Shown: positions 63,906 to 64,000 of the stretch, in pieces
Layout: every line of letters starts with the position of its first letter
How positions within the stretch are numbered: position 1 is the first letter of the stretch
Origin: JAMHWF01 sp035911095
GTDB taxonomy: Bacteria; Pseudomonadota; Gammaproteobacteria; Burkholderiales; Burkholderiaceae_C
Assembly: GCA_035911095.1 (NCBI GenBank)
Contig: JAMHWF010000105.1
Span: 1-64,000, forward strand
Direction: 5' to 3'
Length of the DNA stretch: 64,000 nucleotides
Notes under the pieces: generated by a model
Told to the model about the DNA's origin: nothing
The model's database searches: none
The model's input: only the letters and a program-made list of their open reading frames with translations
Program-made: the position numbers and the translations under genes

Positions 63906-64000
63906 CGGGCCGGCGTGCCGGCCTGCGAGGCCTGCCACGCAGCACGGCGGGCGCGGCGGCGCGCCTCGTCCGCGACCCGCGCGGCCTCCACCCAGGCTGC
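63902..64000 (-). CDS. C-terminal end of an unidentified protein
   Basis: A frame open from the right edge to a TGA overlapping the tadA ATG encodes 33 residues rich in alanine and arginine (WVEAARVADEARRRARRA). The 4-bp overlap supports it as a real gene end. Identity cannot be determined from this tail. Confidence 0.6.
   Translation of the reverse strand, partial: AAWVEAARVADEARRRARRAAWQASQAGTPAR

Overview
The window is high-GC DNA from a betaproteobacterium, most likely of the order Burkholderiales. The evidence is the chromosomal gene order exbB-exbD-lpxK-Trm112-kdsB-adk, the TonB cluster with two exbD genes, and the overall protein repertoire. It splits into an integrated conjugative element (about 1-36,900, left end outside the window) and ordinary chromosome (about 36,900-64,000).

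The element carries a nearly complete F-type (MPF_F) conjugation module read rightwards. It runs from traD and a small membrane partner, through a transglycosylase, an OmpA-like lipoprotein, a pilin candidate and traL-E-K-B, to dsbC, traV, traC, trbI, a TraF-type peptidase, traW, traU, trbC, traN, a thioredoxin-like TraF, traH and traG. Many of these genes overlap by 4 bp. Two lesions suggest reduced transfer ability. The relaxase (MobH-like) survives only as its C-terminal end, cut by the end of an IS21-family insertion sequence that runs off the left edge. The ATPase gene traC has an in-frame amber codon 19 codons before its apparent original stop.

Between the traD pair and the rest of the module sits a seven-gene leftward operon (about 12.6-3.2 kb): a half-size HsdS-like protein, HsdM, RhuM, HsdS, HsdR, a YgjP-like metallopeptidase and an HNH endonuclease. 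This is an extended type I restriction-modification island. A nearly perfect 20-bp inverted repeat flanks its first start codon. At the right end are a small membrane protein, a RES/Xre-type toxin-antitoxin pair with a clear promoter and palindrome, and a P4-type tyrosine integrase. The integrase lies next to the 3' end of icd.

The chromosomal part holds icd, a DUF192 protein, opgGH (osmoregulated periplasmic glucans), sodB and xseA. The exbB-exbD-lpxK-Trm112-kdsB-adk cluster follows, with a short remnant of a dehydrogenase gene after adk. Next come a TonB-dependent receptor with exbB-exbD-exbD-tonB, a Yej-type peptide ABC transporter (binding protein, two permeases, fused ATPase), an LD-carboxypeptidase with a His-Asp repeat, and tadA. 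No tRNA, rRNA or CRISPR array was seen.
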